Source: Panax quinquefolius
Lineage: Eukaryota; Streptophyta; Magnoliopsida; Apiales; Araliaceae
Length of the DNA stretch: 64,000 bases
Direction of reading: 5' to 3'
NCBI GenBank assembly: GCA_020205615.1
Contig: CM035171.1
Coordinates: forward strand, 23,191,741 to 23,255,740
Under the pieces are notes generated by a model, which saw nothing but the letters and a program-made list of their open reading frames with translations, did no database searches and was not told the DNA's origin. Every line of letters starts with the position of its first letter. Position 1 is the stretch's first letter. Below, one piece after another: positions 54,412 to 64,000 of the stretch. The translations under genes and the position numbers were made by a program.

Positions 54412-57267
54412 TGTGACACCCCCAAATCTGGGTACTTCAATTCCACGGGATTTGGTGTTCACTGTACAAATATCATCTATCTATCTACCCATAATAAATG
54501 CAAACCATGCAATAGATAGAAATAATAATAAATCTCCCTTTATGGGGTTACATCAACTACATAATAAATACAATCCCAGGTTACTCTAACCTTAAACATC
54601 TGTGCGGAATCATAAACAATTAAGTCTTAAACAACATCATTAACTTAAGTCTAACATAAATACATCATCAAATAAAATAACAAGTCTTCAACACTTGCTA
54701 ACTTTGCCCTTGCATTTACTAGTGGAAGGTTCGTCGGTTCTTTCGTTCTTAACTGCAATGTTATTATTAGCAAGAGTGAGCACTAATGCCCACAAGTATA
54801 ATAATGAAATAACAAAGATAATAACATGCGAGTGAATCAAAGACATCCGAATAAAAGCTCAACTTTTGAATCAAGAATGAATAACAAGAAAAAAAAAGAA
54901 TTTCGAGGGTCATAAGACCTTGAACTATGTCCTAGGTTATCAAGGGTTATACTTGAAACCTTTAACGATCATAAGACTATGGACCTTTCTACTCGTACTT
55001 AGGGGATCAACTTTCTTAGTACAATCATATGCACTATATCTTAACGCTTAACGATAAGTAAATCCCTGCGCAGGTTGTTTATCTCGGTTTGACATTCGAG
55101 TCCGCACTAAAGGAAGTTTGGTCTTGATAATTCAATAAGGGTTCTGAAATTTAGAACGTTCATCAACTATGGACTAGTCGAATCAATAAGGTTCACTAGT
55201 CTAACAAGATTCAACAATAATGATATTTAAATTGAATAATAATCTCAAGAAGTATACAATAGGACAATTATTGTATAACTGAATCATGCTTTGAAAAGAT
55301 AATCAATCTTTAATATAACATTTGAACTTGAATAATAATAATAATGATAATTTACTCGAGGTAAATAATAAAACTTGAACAATAATGACAAGTAGGGTTA
55401 GGAAACTCGCTTCGCAAATGTAGCTAAACGATTACTACTCCGTTCACCACAAATCCTACACACATACCATATGTATTCACAACATTCATTAGTTACATTT
55501 TCCTTAATTATTTAATATAAACTCCACTTTATTTAACAAATCATTACCCTTCTAATTTAATTACCTAATTAAATTAGAATATTTTCATTCTCTTACTATT
55601 ATTACACTCGAATAAATTATTTCATAATAATTTCCATCGAATATTTATTTTATTCAATAAATATCTCAATTAAAATATTTACTTTATTTTATAAATATGT
55701 TAATAATAATTTTCATCGAATATTTATTTTATTCCATAAATATCTCAATTAAAATATTTAATTTATTTTATAAATATTTTAATAATTTTCATCAAAAATT
55801 TATTTTATTATTATTTATTTTATTTATTTATTATTATTATTATTATATATTTTTTTTTTACCGTAGTAAGTGGTAATTTAGTTTGGTAACACTCACGGGG
55901 CTGGGTTACCTGTGCTCATTTTCTCTATTTTAGCTGATTCTGCGATTCAAGTCATGAACATAACAAGGCCAAATTAGGCCAAAAATCAATCACAGGTAAA
56001 ATTATACATGAATATGGCCATAACTTCCAATTAGTTATTTTTACACAAATTTAGACTTACCCAATCATTGTAATATATATATAATCATTACTTAACCCAT
56101 CTAGCATGATTTTTAACAAGTTACAACACATAATTTGCAAAATCAACACATTTACTTCCATCGTTTTTGATGTTCTTGAAGGTTTTGAAAATAAAACATG
56201 AAAATTGTCACTACTGATCAAGTTATAACACCGAATCCGTTTATTTAAACTTTGGTCTCTTCGTATCAACATGCATAATAATATACGAGTGTAAAATTTA
56301 GGATATAATATACATCAATACATTAAATATCACGTATAAGGCCATAAGGCCAAAACCCATACTATATAAATTTTTGAAAAATAGCAATTCATAGTATTAT
56401 GAAACCGATGACATGATAATTCACATAATATATATATAATCAAATACGATTTGATACATCTTAACCCATATATAAACTCATAATCAAACACTTTCTCAAT
56501 TACGTAGATTTTACAAAATGTATGAAAGCCATTTTTATAAAAACTAATGACGTGAAATTTAGAATTTGGGAAGAGGAGATTACCACGAGAATAAGTATAG
56601 ATTAGTAGGGAATAATTTCTTCTCAACTCTTCTTCAATCAAAATTCTTTCTCAACACTTCTCAATCTCTCTCGAAACTCTCTATGTTTCTACTTTTCTAA
56701 ACTTAGGAAAAATGAAGAAAGAAAAGAAGACGATGATATAATAAGAGAATCGACGCGATCGAGTGGTCGATTAACCCAATAATGGGTAATCTGCTCCAAC
56801 TCCCCATAGGGCCTTGTTTGGCTAGCAAAATAGATTTTAAAAAACATTTAATTTAATAAAACTTTATCATATAGTTTAATTAATGTCACACTCCTTCATA
56901 AAATAAATCAATATCTTATTTGATTTATTTTAAATAAAATATAATAATTTCTCATAATTTCACATAGTCACATTATTAATTTTTCATTAATAAATAATGT
57001 CAAATTATTAACTCTCTAATTAATAATTAAATTAATTAAATAACATCATGCTTAATTAAATATTTCATTTAATTCGATAAGCTCACATAATTACATATTT
57101 GAATAATAATTATTCTCTACATTAATTTAATAAATGTAACACATAATTAAATTAATCTACCACAATCATGCATCAAATAATTATTTAATCCAATAATTAA
57201 ATCATCAAAAATATTTATTTAATTCAATAAATATTAAAATTAATTTACAAAAATCTCGTTCATCACA
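54412..57267 (-). repeat. 3' LTR of Tekay-2 (2856 bp)
   Basis: On the minus strand it starts TGTGATGAACGAG after the polypurine tract and ends GGGGGTGTCACA. The plus-strand sequence from 54412 matches that from 63204 with few differences for the whole 800 bp available. It contains AT-rich TTTATTTTATTAAATAT blocks (55560-55860), the GCCTTGTTTGGCTAGC block (56812-56827) and a GATAGATAGATAGATG run near its end (54478-54490). No gene recognised in it. Confidence 0.92.
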
Positions 57268-57285
57268 TCTTTCCTCCCTTAAAAG
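57268..57285 (-). other. Tekay-2 polypurine tract
   Basis: Minus strand AAGGGAGGAAAGA directly before the LTR start. Confidence 0.8.
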
Positions 57286-57404
57286 GATTATGTCCCCTAA
57301 TCACGACTCAATAAATTCGAATTCGCTACATTCTCCCTCTTACAAAGATTCGTCCCCGTAATCGCCATACATAATTTAAGTAAATAAATGAGGGAAATTC
57401 TTCA

Positions 57405-58834
57405 TCATATTCTCTTGAGTTCCCACGTAGCTTCTTTGACATTGTGGTTCCTCCAAATTACCTTAATGTAAGGTATAACTTTATTTCGAGAACTTGTTCT
57501 TTTACTATTACGACAATTTGGACAGAATTTCTTCGTAAGATAAGTCTTTCTCAAAATGCAGGGTTCGTATTCAATTACATGCTTGTAATCGGCTTTGTAG
57601 GGTCGTGAATACGTAAAAACATGGAAGACGTTGTGGACATTCTCGAGTGCTGGAGGTAAGGCTACCTCGTACGCAACTTCTCCGATTCTTCTCAGTACTT
57701 CAAAGGGTCCAATGAATCTTGGGCTCAATTTCCCTTTCTTTCCGAATCTGATCTTTCCTTTCCAATGAGAGACCTTTAAGAACACATAACTACCTGGTTC
57801 GAACTTAACATTCTTACGATTGTGGATCGACGTATTTCTTCCATCTCATCTTGAAGTGCTTTGTCAATCTTGCTCGAATCACCTTGACTATATCTGCTGT
57901 TTGTTGTACCAATTCTGGGCCTAGTAGTTGTCTTTCGCCAACTTCATCCCAATATAGTGGAGTTCTTCACTTTCTGCCGTATAACGCTTCATAGGGTGAC
58001 ATTCCAATACTAGCGTGGTAATTGTTGTTGTAATCGAACTCTACTAATGGTAGGTGATCATCCCAATTTCCTTTAAAGTCCATCACATGTGACTCTTAGC
58101 ATATCTTCTAATGTCTAAATCGTTCTCTCTCACTCGTCCGCCTCTGTTTGAGGGTGGTAAGTCAGACTCATTCGCAATTGCATACCCAAGCATTCTCAAG
58201 ATGTTTCGTAAATTTGATGTGAAGCGCGCGATCCCTATCTCAAACAATTGATACCGAAACTCCGTGCCTCAAACAATCTCTTTTACGTATAGCCTCGCTT
58301 AACCGATCTAAGTTGAATCTTATTTTGATCGGAAGGAAGTGTGCGATTTAAATCGACCATTAACGATAACCCATATCTCTGCGTCGTAGCCTTTCTGAGT
58401 CGTCGAAAGGCCAATCACGAAGTCCATTGTAATATGTTCCCATTTCCACTCTGGGATCTCTAATGGTTGTAGCAATCCACTCGGTCTCTGATGTTCCGCT
58501 TTCACTTTCTCGATGTGTCGGACACTTGGCAACACATTCTCGCAACATCACGCTTCAAATTCGGCCACCAGAAATGTTGTCTAAGATCTTGGTACATCTT
58601 GGTACTACTAGGGTGAATCGAATATCGTGAACTATGAGCCTCGCTTAAAATATCTTCCTTAATTTCTTGAACTGGCGGTACCCAAATTCTATTATCAAAT
58701 CTCAGTATTCCTTCCTTATCCATCTTAAATCTTGGTTCGGTTCCTTCAGATATCTTTTTTGTCACATTTTTACATTCTTCGTCCTGAAGCTGAGCCTCCT
58801 TAACTTTATCCAGTAGGGTTATACCAGATTGCAT
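57405..58834 (-). pseudogene. Tekay-2 integrase and chromodomain, degraded
   Basis: The N-terminal zinc-binding part is at 58834-58502 (SRYSIHPSSTKMYQDLRQHF), the Cys pair being damaged ([10 protein letters not shown]). [20 protein letters not shown] at about 58450-58390 holds the first catalytic Asp. From 58320 to 57790 the core is broken. KGKIRFGKKGKLSPRFIGPF and VHNVFHVFTYSRPYKADYKH (57785-57560) are the C-terminal motif. The chromodomain ends VIPYIKVIWRNHNVKEATWE at about 57475-57415, better preserved than in Tekay-1. Confidence 0.82.
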
Positions 58835-60472
58835 CTAAAATATTTTTTCATCAATCTCCATAGGATACTTCACTTCTAATTCCAGCTTCTCCATTGCTGA
58901 AATTAACTCCTCCTGTACGGTTAACAACATCAGTTTCTCCCGACCCTTTCTACTTAAGGCGTCGGCCACCACATTTGCCTTACCCGGATGGTATAGAATC
59001 TCATAATCGTAGTCCTTAATTAACTCCAACCACCTTCTTTGGCGCATATTCAAGTCTTTCTGTGTAAAAATATATTTCAGACTCTTGTACTCTAATATAT
59101 TTCACACTTCTCCCCATGTAGATAGTGCCTCCAGATTTTCAAAGCAAAACTACTCTGCAGCCTAACTCCAAGTCATGGGTCTGGATACCCTTCTCATAAT
59201 CTTTTCGGTTGTCGTGCGATACAGACGAATGACTCGCCATTTTGTATGAGCACACATCCAAGTCCTTTGTGCGACGATCACTATATATACCACAAAATTT
59301 CCCCGTGTCATCCGGAAGAGATAACACGAAATTTGAACTTAACCTCTTCTTTAATTCTTGAAAGCTTTCCTCACACTTCTCCGTCTAAATAAATTTCATC
59401 GATTTTCTAGTCAGAGTCGTCAACGGGGTTGCGATCTTGGAAAAATCCTAAATGAATCTTCTGTAATAACCTGCCAATCCAAGAAAACTTCTTACTTCTG
59501 ACGGCGTCTTCGGCTGATCCCAGTTAATCACAGCTTCGACTTTGGAGGGATCCACCGAAATTCCGTCCCTATCGATCACATGTCCAAGAAATTGTACCCT
59601 TTCAATCCAGAATTCACATTTCGAAAATTTAGCGTACAACTTCTCTCTTCTCAACGTCTCTAATGTCACCCTCAAATGTTCTTCATGTTCTTCCTTGGTT
59701 TTCTAATATACCAAAATGTCATCTATAAATACCACTACGAATTTTTCCAAAATTGGCTTGAACACTCCATTCATTAAGCCCATAAATGCTGCAAGAGCAT
59801 TTGTTAGACCAAATGACATTACCAAAAATTCGTAGTGACCATATCGGGTTCTGAATGCTGTCTTCGGTACATCTTCTGGTCTCACCTTCCGTTGATGATA
59901 ACCACTCCTCAAATCTATCTTTGAAAAGTATCTCCCTCCCTTTAACTGATCGAACAAGTCGTCGATTCGCGGTAATGGATATCTATTCTTGATCGTGACC
60001 TTATTCGGGTTTCTCTATAGTCGATCAGAGCCGCATTGTCCCATCTTTTTCTTCTTTACGAATAAACCCAAGGCCTCCCCACGGTGATACGCTTGGTTGG
60101 ATATACTTCTTGTCTAGTAATTCTTGTAGTTGAACCATCGGCTCTTTCATCTCTACCGGTGCTATTCTTAAGATGGTGCCTTCGATATTGGAACCGTTCG
60201 AGCCAAATCGATCACTTAATTCAACCGCTCTATCTGGTGGAAGTCCGGCAAATCATCCAGAAAATACGTCTGCGAAATCCTCACTCATTGGTATCTCCTC
60301 TATTTTTGGATTTTCTTTACGAATATCGACTATGTAAGCTAGATATCCTACATGCCTTGTCTTAACAACTTCCCGGCTCGCATCATCGCGTCGAACAACT
60401 CGCTTGTCTAAAGCGATTTACTACCATAAAACACAACCTTCGATTTTGAGTCATAAGGTTAATACGCTTCTT
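58835..60472 (-). pseudogene. Tekay-2 reverse transcriptase and RNase H, frameshifted
   Basis: [22 protein letters not shown] and [20 protein letters not shown] (59990-59880), [17 protein letters not shown], then [12 protein letters not shown] ending at 59703, which keeps both catalytic Asp. A stop follows in place of the next residue. The frame 59675-59448 has [20 protein letters not shown] and [14 protein letters not shown]. RNase H: FCGIYSDRRTKDLDVCSYKM (59300-59240), where the catalytic Asp is present but the next residues are changed, then DYEKGIQTHDLEL and, at 59053-58900, [20 protein letters not shown]. Upstream of 59957 the N-terminal RT has stops. Confidence 0.84.
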
Positions 60473-60994
60473 CTAGCAATCAATTACCGCCCCATAATTG
60501 GATAACCGGTCCATACCTAAGATAATATCGAATTCTCCAAGTCGAATAAGGATAAGATCTACATTCATAATGTTACCCTTAATATCCACTCTACAGTTCT
60601 TGTGCACGCACTTAACAGGAATAATTTCTCTATTCACAATTTCTATGTTCATGGGGTATTCTAACTCATCCTTAGGCAATTCTAAGTTCTTTGCAAAGTC
60701 ATCGGATATAAATGAACAAGTAAGCACCGAATCAAATAATACATAAGCATTAACTTTATTGATCGGAATGATACCGACACCACATCGCGAGATCACCTTT
60801 GCATCGCATCCTCGAATCGCGTCATGTTGAATGTTTTGGCGATTTATTCGGTTGGTCATAGCTTGGTCTTGTGATAGTCGAGTGATTCCACCGTTGTTTC
60901 CTCTATTCCTCCTCGATCCTTGTTCCTCCAGATCCCTTCTTAGGACAATCCCTTGCAAGATGATCCTTTGAGCCACAAGTGAAGTGAAAGGCAC
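60473..60994 (-). pseudogene. Tekay-2 protease region
   Basis: An open frame of 173 residues. NKVNAYVLFDSVLTCSFISD (about 60770-60700) is the active site with Val in place of the Gly after Asp-Ser. LGEFDIILGMDRLSNYGAVI (about 60545-60480) is the C-terminal part. The Arg/Asn-rich N-terminal portion is the gag-protease linker. The open frame suggests younger age than Tekay-1 for this domain, but the active-site change would inactivate it. Confidence 0.8.
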
Positions 60995-61939
60995 CCTTCT
61001 TTGGTTTAGAACAAGTTAGGTGTTATGTGGCCTTCCGACCACAATTATAACATACTCGTTTTCCTTCATGCAAACTCCCGGATGAGCTTTTCGCGAGTTG
61101 AGCACGCGCTTAATCTTCTTCTTTTGCCCTCCTTGTTGACTTCCGGTGACGAGTTATCGGACCACTTTCTCTTCGATTATTATTACCTTCCGTGCTACTT
61201 CCACCGGTCTTGTTAATTCCTTCATTTTCACTCTTTTTCTTCTTCCGATCCCGATTATATTTAGATACCGCGATCGCTTCCACCTTCAAATGTAGTATGG
61301 CCTTCTCTAACACTCCAAAGAAAAGTGTTCAATTGGAACATCGACACCTTGTTATACAACCAGTGGCTTCATCCCCTTTCAAACGTCTTGCCTTTCTCTC
61401 GTCAAGATGCACTTGATATGTGGCGAACCTAGCTAATTCGTTGAACCTTGTCGCATAACTGCTACGGACATATTCCCCTGCTTCAACTCCAAAACCGAAC
61501 TTCCATTGGTTTTGTGAACTATCGAAATACATCTCTAAAAAAACATCTCCTTAAATCTCTCCCAGGTTATTACATCTTCTCCTCCCCGTACTTTGTTTGC
61601 CTGGCCACCAATAGTTGGCTTCAGACTTCAGCATGAATGTTGCATATGCGGTCTTCTGGTCTTTCCTTACTCTGGCGACGTCAAACACCTTCTCCATCTC
61701 CATAACCCATGTTTGAGCTTCGATTGGGTTCATAGAACCTTTAAACTCTGGCGGTCCCACCGCCTTGAAATCCTTGAACGTGGTGTTTGGTGGGGCTTGT
61801 GGTTGATTATTAATTGCTCCAAACCGAAGAATTCACCAATCTTTGAGCGAATTGGGTCAACATTGGTGGTGTTGTTGTTGTTATTCGTTGACCCTTCCCG
61901 AAATTGGTCGACGATTGGTGGAAATCTTCTTGGCGGCAT
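60940..61939 (-). pseudogene. Tekay-2 gag, frameshifted
   Basis: Starts at 61939 with MPPRRFPPIVDQFREGSTNN, preceded by TTTATTTAATAG-AAA, again an AG just before the start. Frame changes near 61740 and 61550. The core has PIEAQTWVMEMEKVFDVARV (61730-61665) and YATFMLKSEANYWW. The frame 61532-61329 has YATRFNELARFATYQV. The C-terminal frame 61313-61110 is Lys/Asn-rich. The knuckles are decayed: CYNCGRKA is followed by a stop near 61040, and the second knuckle near 60990-60945 has His for its first Cys (HFTCGSKDHLARDC). Confidence 0.82.
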
Positions 61940-62239
61940 TTTTCTATTAAATAAACGCTTTATTAGAACTTTATTTATTTCTCTAAATAGTTAAGGCATT
62001 ACTCAACAATTTAACATATCACTTAACACATCATCTCAAACAACTTGATATATTTGCATTCAAATCAAAGTTTTAACATTAAACGATAGCATAAGCGCTA
62101 TTTACATCAACTATCTCGGAATAAAGAATCCATGAGATTTAAAACATTCAAATATTCTTTCGTTCATAAACACGCCGTAATTTACATATAAAACTAATTA
62201 AGTCTTTCACATAATTAAACAAATTTTATCACCGCATTC

Positions 62240-62762
62240 TGTCAAGGTATTTGGATAGCCTTTGCTACGTTCCTCCTCCATGATGCGGCACATCGTTCTA
62301 CGATCTAGCATATATGATGGTAGATCCTCAAACTGGATTGGATATTTCCTAACTCGATCTTGGACCACATTCATTGCATTTTGTAGTGTAGAGTATGTCT
62401 CCTCAAGTTTAGCCTTCTTCGCATGGCGATCATCTTCAGACGATCAAGACGGCGTGACTCTCGTACTCCAGCCTCTCCTCCTCTGCTATGGCAAGCCTCT
62501 CTCGAGGTCTCCTTGAGATCCTTCTTTAACTTCTCTATTTCGCGGACTTATCCTCTGGCCCCGACCCTTCTCGTGAACCAGATCCCACTCCACGTTTCCT
62601 AAACGTGTGAAGAAGAGTCACAATCTCTCTATCCTTCGCTTTCATATAGTAATCAACGACTAACGCCGCTTTCAACCAAATCCCGAACAGTATCCCGCAA
62701 CTCTACGTTACGATCATAGAAAGTCGTCATACATCTCTGCATCAATGGAGTTCGGTGGGAAC

Positions 62763-62794
<32 letters not shown>

Positions 62795-62978
62795 CTCGGG
62801 ATCCTCCTCCGGATCGGTCTCGGCTACCATGCTCCCGACCAACAGCGGTGATCACCGGAGGTGACTCTCTCTCTGACATAAGTTGTTCCTCGACGACATG
62901 AATGTCTGGGGCTCCTCCTCTATAGGTAATCGGGGTTCCTCCTCCCAAATTTCGACTAGCTCCTCCAATATCCGACAT
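62240..62978 (-). pseudogene. Extra reading frame between primer site and gag of Tekay-2
   Basis: The minus-strand ATG at 62978 opens MSDIGGASRNLGGGTPITYR, then VVEEQLMSERESPPVITAVG and an Arg-rich run encoded by a CTT/TTC microsatellite (62762-62795), ending at 62742. Protein-like sequence seems to continue in shifted frames: VELRDTVRDLVESGVSR (about 62710-62660), KAKDREIVTLLHTFRKRGVG (about 62645-62590), KIEKLKKDLKETSREA (about 62545-62495) and KKAKLEETYSTLQNAMNVVQ (about 62420-62365). The last two suggest a coiled coil. It has no similarity I recognise and would be a single ORF of about 240 residues before decay. Confidence 0.5.
62762..62795. repeat. (TTC)n microsatellite
   Basis: CTTCTTCTTCTTCTTCTTC run, coding for the Arg-rich stretch in the extra frame on the other strand. 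Confidence 0.9.
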
Positions 62979-63188
62979 CCTGACAACAAAATTTTAAGTT
63001 TTAGTTACTAATCCGTGCTAGCGAACACATAGATTAACACATAAGCACATAAAGTCTTTTATTATCTTTAATGAATTTAGAAATTCATTTCTTAGAACTC
63101 GATAAGAGTTTACCACTACTATGTTCTCGATCTCCTACAAGGCTACTACCTAAGGTTGTTCCCCCCACCTAAGGTTCATAACCTTACA

Positions 63189-63200
63189 GCTTTGATACCA
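63189..63200 (-). other. Tekay-2 primer binding site
   Basis: Minus-strand TGGTATCAAAGC, three bases inside the LTR; an initiator tRNA-Met complement with one change, identical to that of Tekay-3 and Copia-2. Confidence 0.88.
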
Positions 63201-63203
63201 ACT

Positions 63204-64000
63204 TGTGACACCCCCAAATCCAGGTACTTCAATTCCATGGGATTTGGTGTTCACTGTACAAATATCATCTATCTATCTACCCATAATAAATGCAAACCAT
63301 GCAATAGATAGAAATAATAATAAATCTCCCCTTATGGGGTTACATCAACTACATAATAAATACAATCCCAGGTTACTCTAACCTTAAACATCTGTGCGGA
63401 ATCATAAACAATTAAGTCTTAAACAACATCATTAACTTAAGTCTAACATAAATACATCATTAACTTAAGACTAACATAAATACATCATCAAATAAAATAA
63501 CAAGTCTTCAACACTTGCTAACTTTGCCCTTGCATTTACTAGTGGAAGGTTCATTCGGTTCTTTCGTTCTTAAGCTCGCAATGTTATTATTAAGCAAGAG
63601 TGAGCACTAATGCCCACAAGTATAATAATGAAATAACAAAGATAATAACATGCGAGTAAATCAAAGACATCCGAATAAAAGCTCAACTTTTGAATCAAGA
63701 ATGAATAAGAAGAAACAAAAGAATTCGAGGGTCATAAGACCTTGAACTATGTCCTAGGTTATCAAGGGTTATACTTGAAACCTTTAATAATCATAAGACT
63801 ATGGACCTTTCTACTCGTGATTTAGGGGATCGATCCCTTCAAGTACAAATCACGTGCACAATATCTTAACGCTTAACGATAAGTAAATCCCTTTGCGGGG
63901 TTGTTTATCTCATTTGACATTCGAGTCCGCATTCAAAGGAAGTTTGGTTTGATAATTCAATAAGGGTTCGAAATTTAGAACGTTCATCAACTATGGACTA
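63204..64000 (-). repeat. 5' LTR of Tekay-2, first 797 bp seen
   Basis: Matches 54412 onward base for base with scattered differences and a 26-bp or so duplication of the ATTAACTTAAG/TAACATAAATACATCAT block near 63430-63490 that the left LTR lacks. The remaining two kilobases lie outside the window. Confidence 0.92.

Larger units (their letters stand above)
54412..64000 (-). mobile_element. Tekay-2: chromovirus, 5' LTR runs off the window
   Basis: Read right to left: 5' LTR (from beyond 64000 to 63204), primer site, an extra reading frame, gag, protease, RT, RNase H, integrase with chromodomain, polypurine tract, 3' LTR (57267-54412). It is the same lineage as Tekay-1 by protein motifs, but with distinct LTRs. 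LTR ends TGTGA and TCACA are inverted copies. It interrupts the hAT element on its left. Many stops and frameshifts make it inactive. Confidence 0.9.

Noticed and set aside
1..64000. tRNA or rRNA genes
   Set aside because: Only tRNA-complementary primer sites and one tRNA-derived SINE were found; no full cloverleaf or rRNA sequence was recognised.

Overview
This window looks like nuclear DNA of a flowering plant, probably a eudicot. It is AT-rich and made almost entirely of transposable elements nested in one another. The evidence is plant-type LTR retrotransposons with tRNA-iMet and tRNA-Asp primer sites, Stowaway MITEs with CTCCCTCCGT ends, a hAT transposase, and exon fragments of plant genes (IST1, CDPK, PDR-type ABCG, DEAD-box helicase). 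No intact host gene is visible. Every long coding region is a transposon gene or a gene fragment, and nearly all carry stops or frameshifts.

Left third (1-15.2 kb). A Tekay-like Ty3/gypsy chromovirus (Tekay-1, + strand, 5' end outside the window) ends with a 3.1 kb LTR at 7875. It sits inside the gag of a Ty1/copia element (Copia-1, - strand), whose 5' LTR runs 9773-12111. A short stretch with a CACTA-like terminus and a long LTR-like fragment (12969 to about 15.2 kb) follow.

Middle (15.2-24.6 kb). An Athila/Tat-like Ty3/gypsy element on the + strand has a tRNA-Asp primer site, gag, protease, RT, RNase H and integrase, and is cut off in the integrase. Two solo LTRs of one other family sit in it in opposite orientations, one in its LTR and one in its RT. 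Each has a perfect 5-bp target duplication.

Gene-fragment block (24.6-39 kb). MITEs are followed by minus-strand exon fragments: unidentified exons, then CDPK, then IST1. A PIF/Harbinger-like element carrying a DEAD-box helicase N-terminus has landed in an IST1 exon. Copia-2 (30669-38042, - strand, short LTRs) lies in the same block, and its integrase is split by a 2.5 kb solo LTR of the Tekay-3 family.

Right-centre (39-49 kb). Two Stowaway MITEs and a complete TRIM with target duplication are followed by a tRNA-type SINE. The SINE is split by Tekay-3, an element with both 3.1 kb LTRs and target duplications but only 1.5 kb of internal sequence.

Right end (50-64 kb). A hAT element (- strand) holds a degraded transposase and, 3' of it, exon fragments of a PDR transporter and a WD40-protein gene. 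It is interrupted at 54412 by Tekay-2 (- strand), a chromovirus with a degenerate gag-pol and an extra reading frame between the primer site and gag. Its 5' LTR runs off the window.

The insertions give relative ages: hAT before Tekay-2; SINE before Tekay-3; Copia-2 before its solo LTR; Athila before both solo LTRs; Copia-1 before Tekay-1; IST1 block before the PIF-like element. All family names are read from motifs and termini by eye, without a database search.
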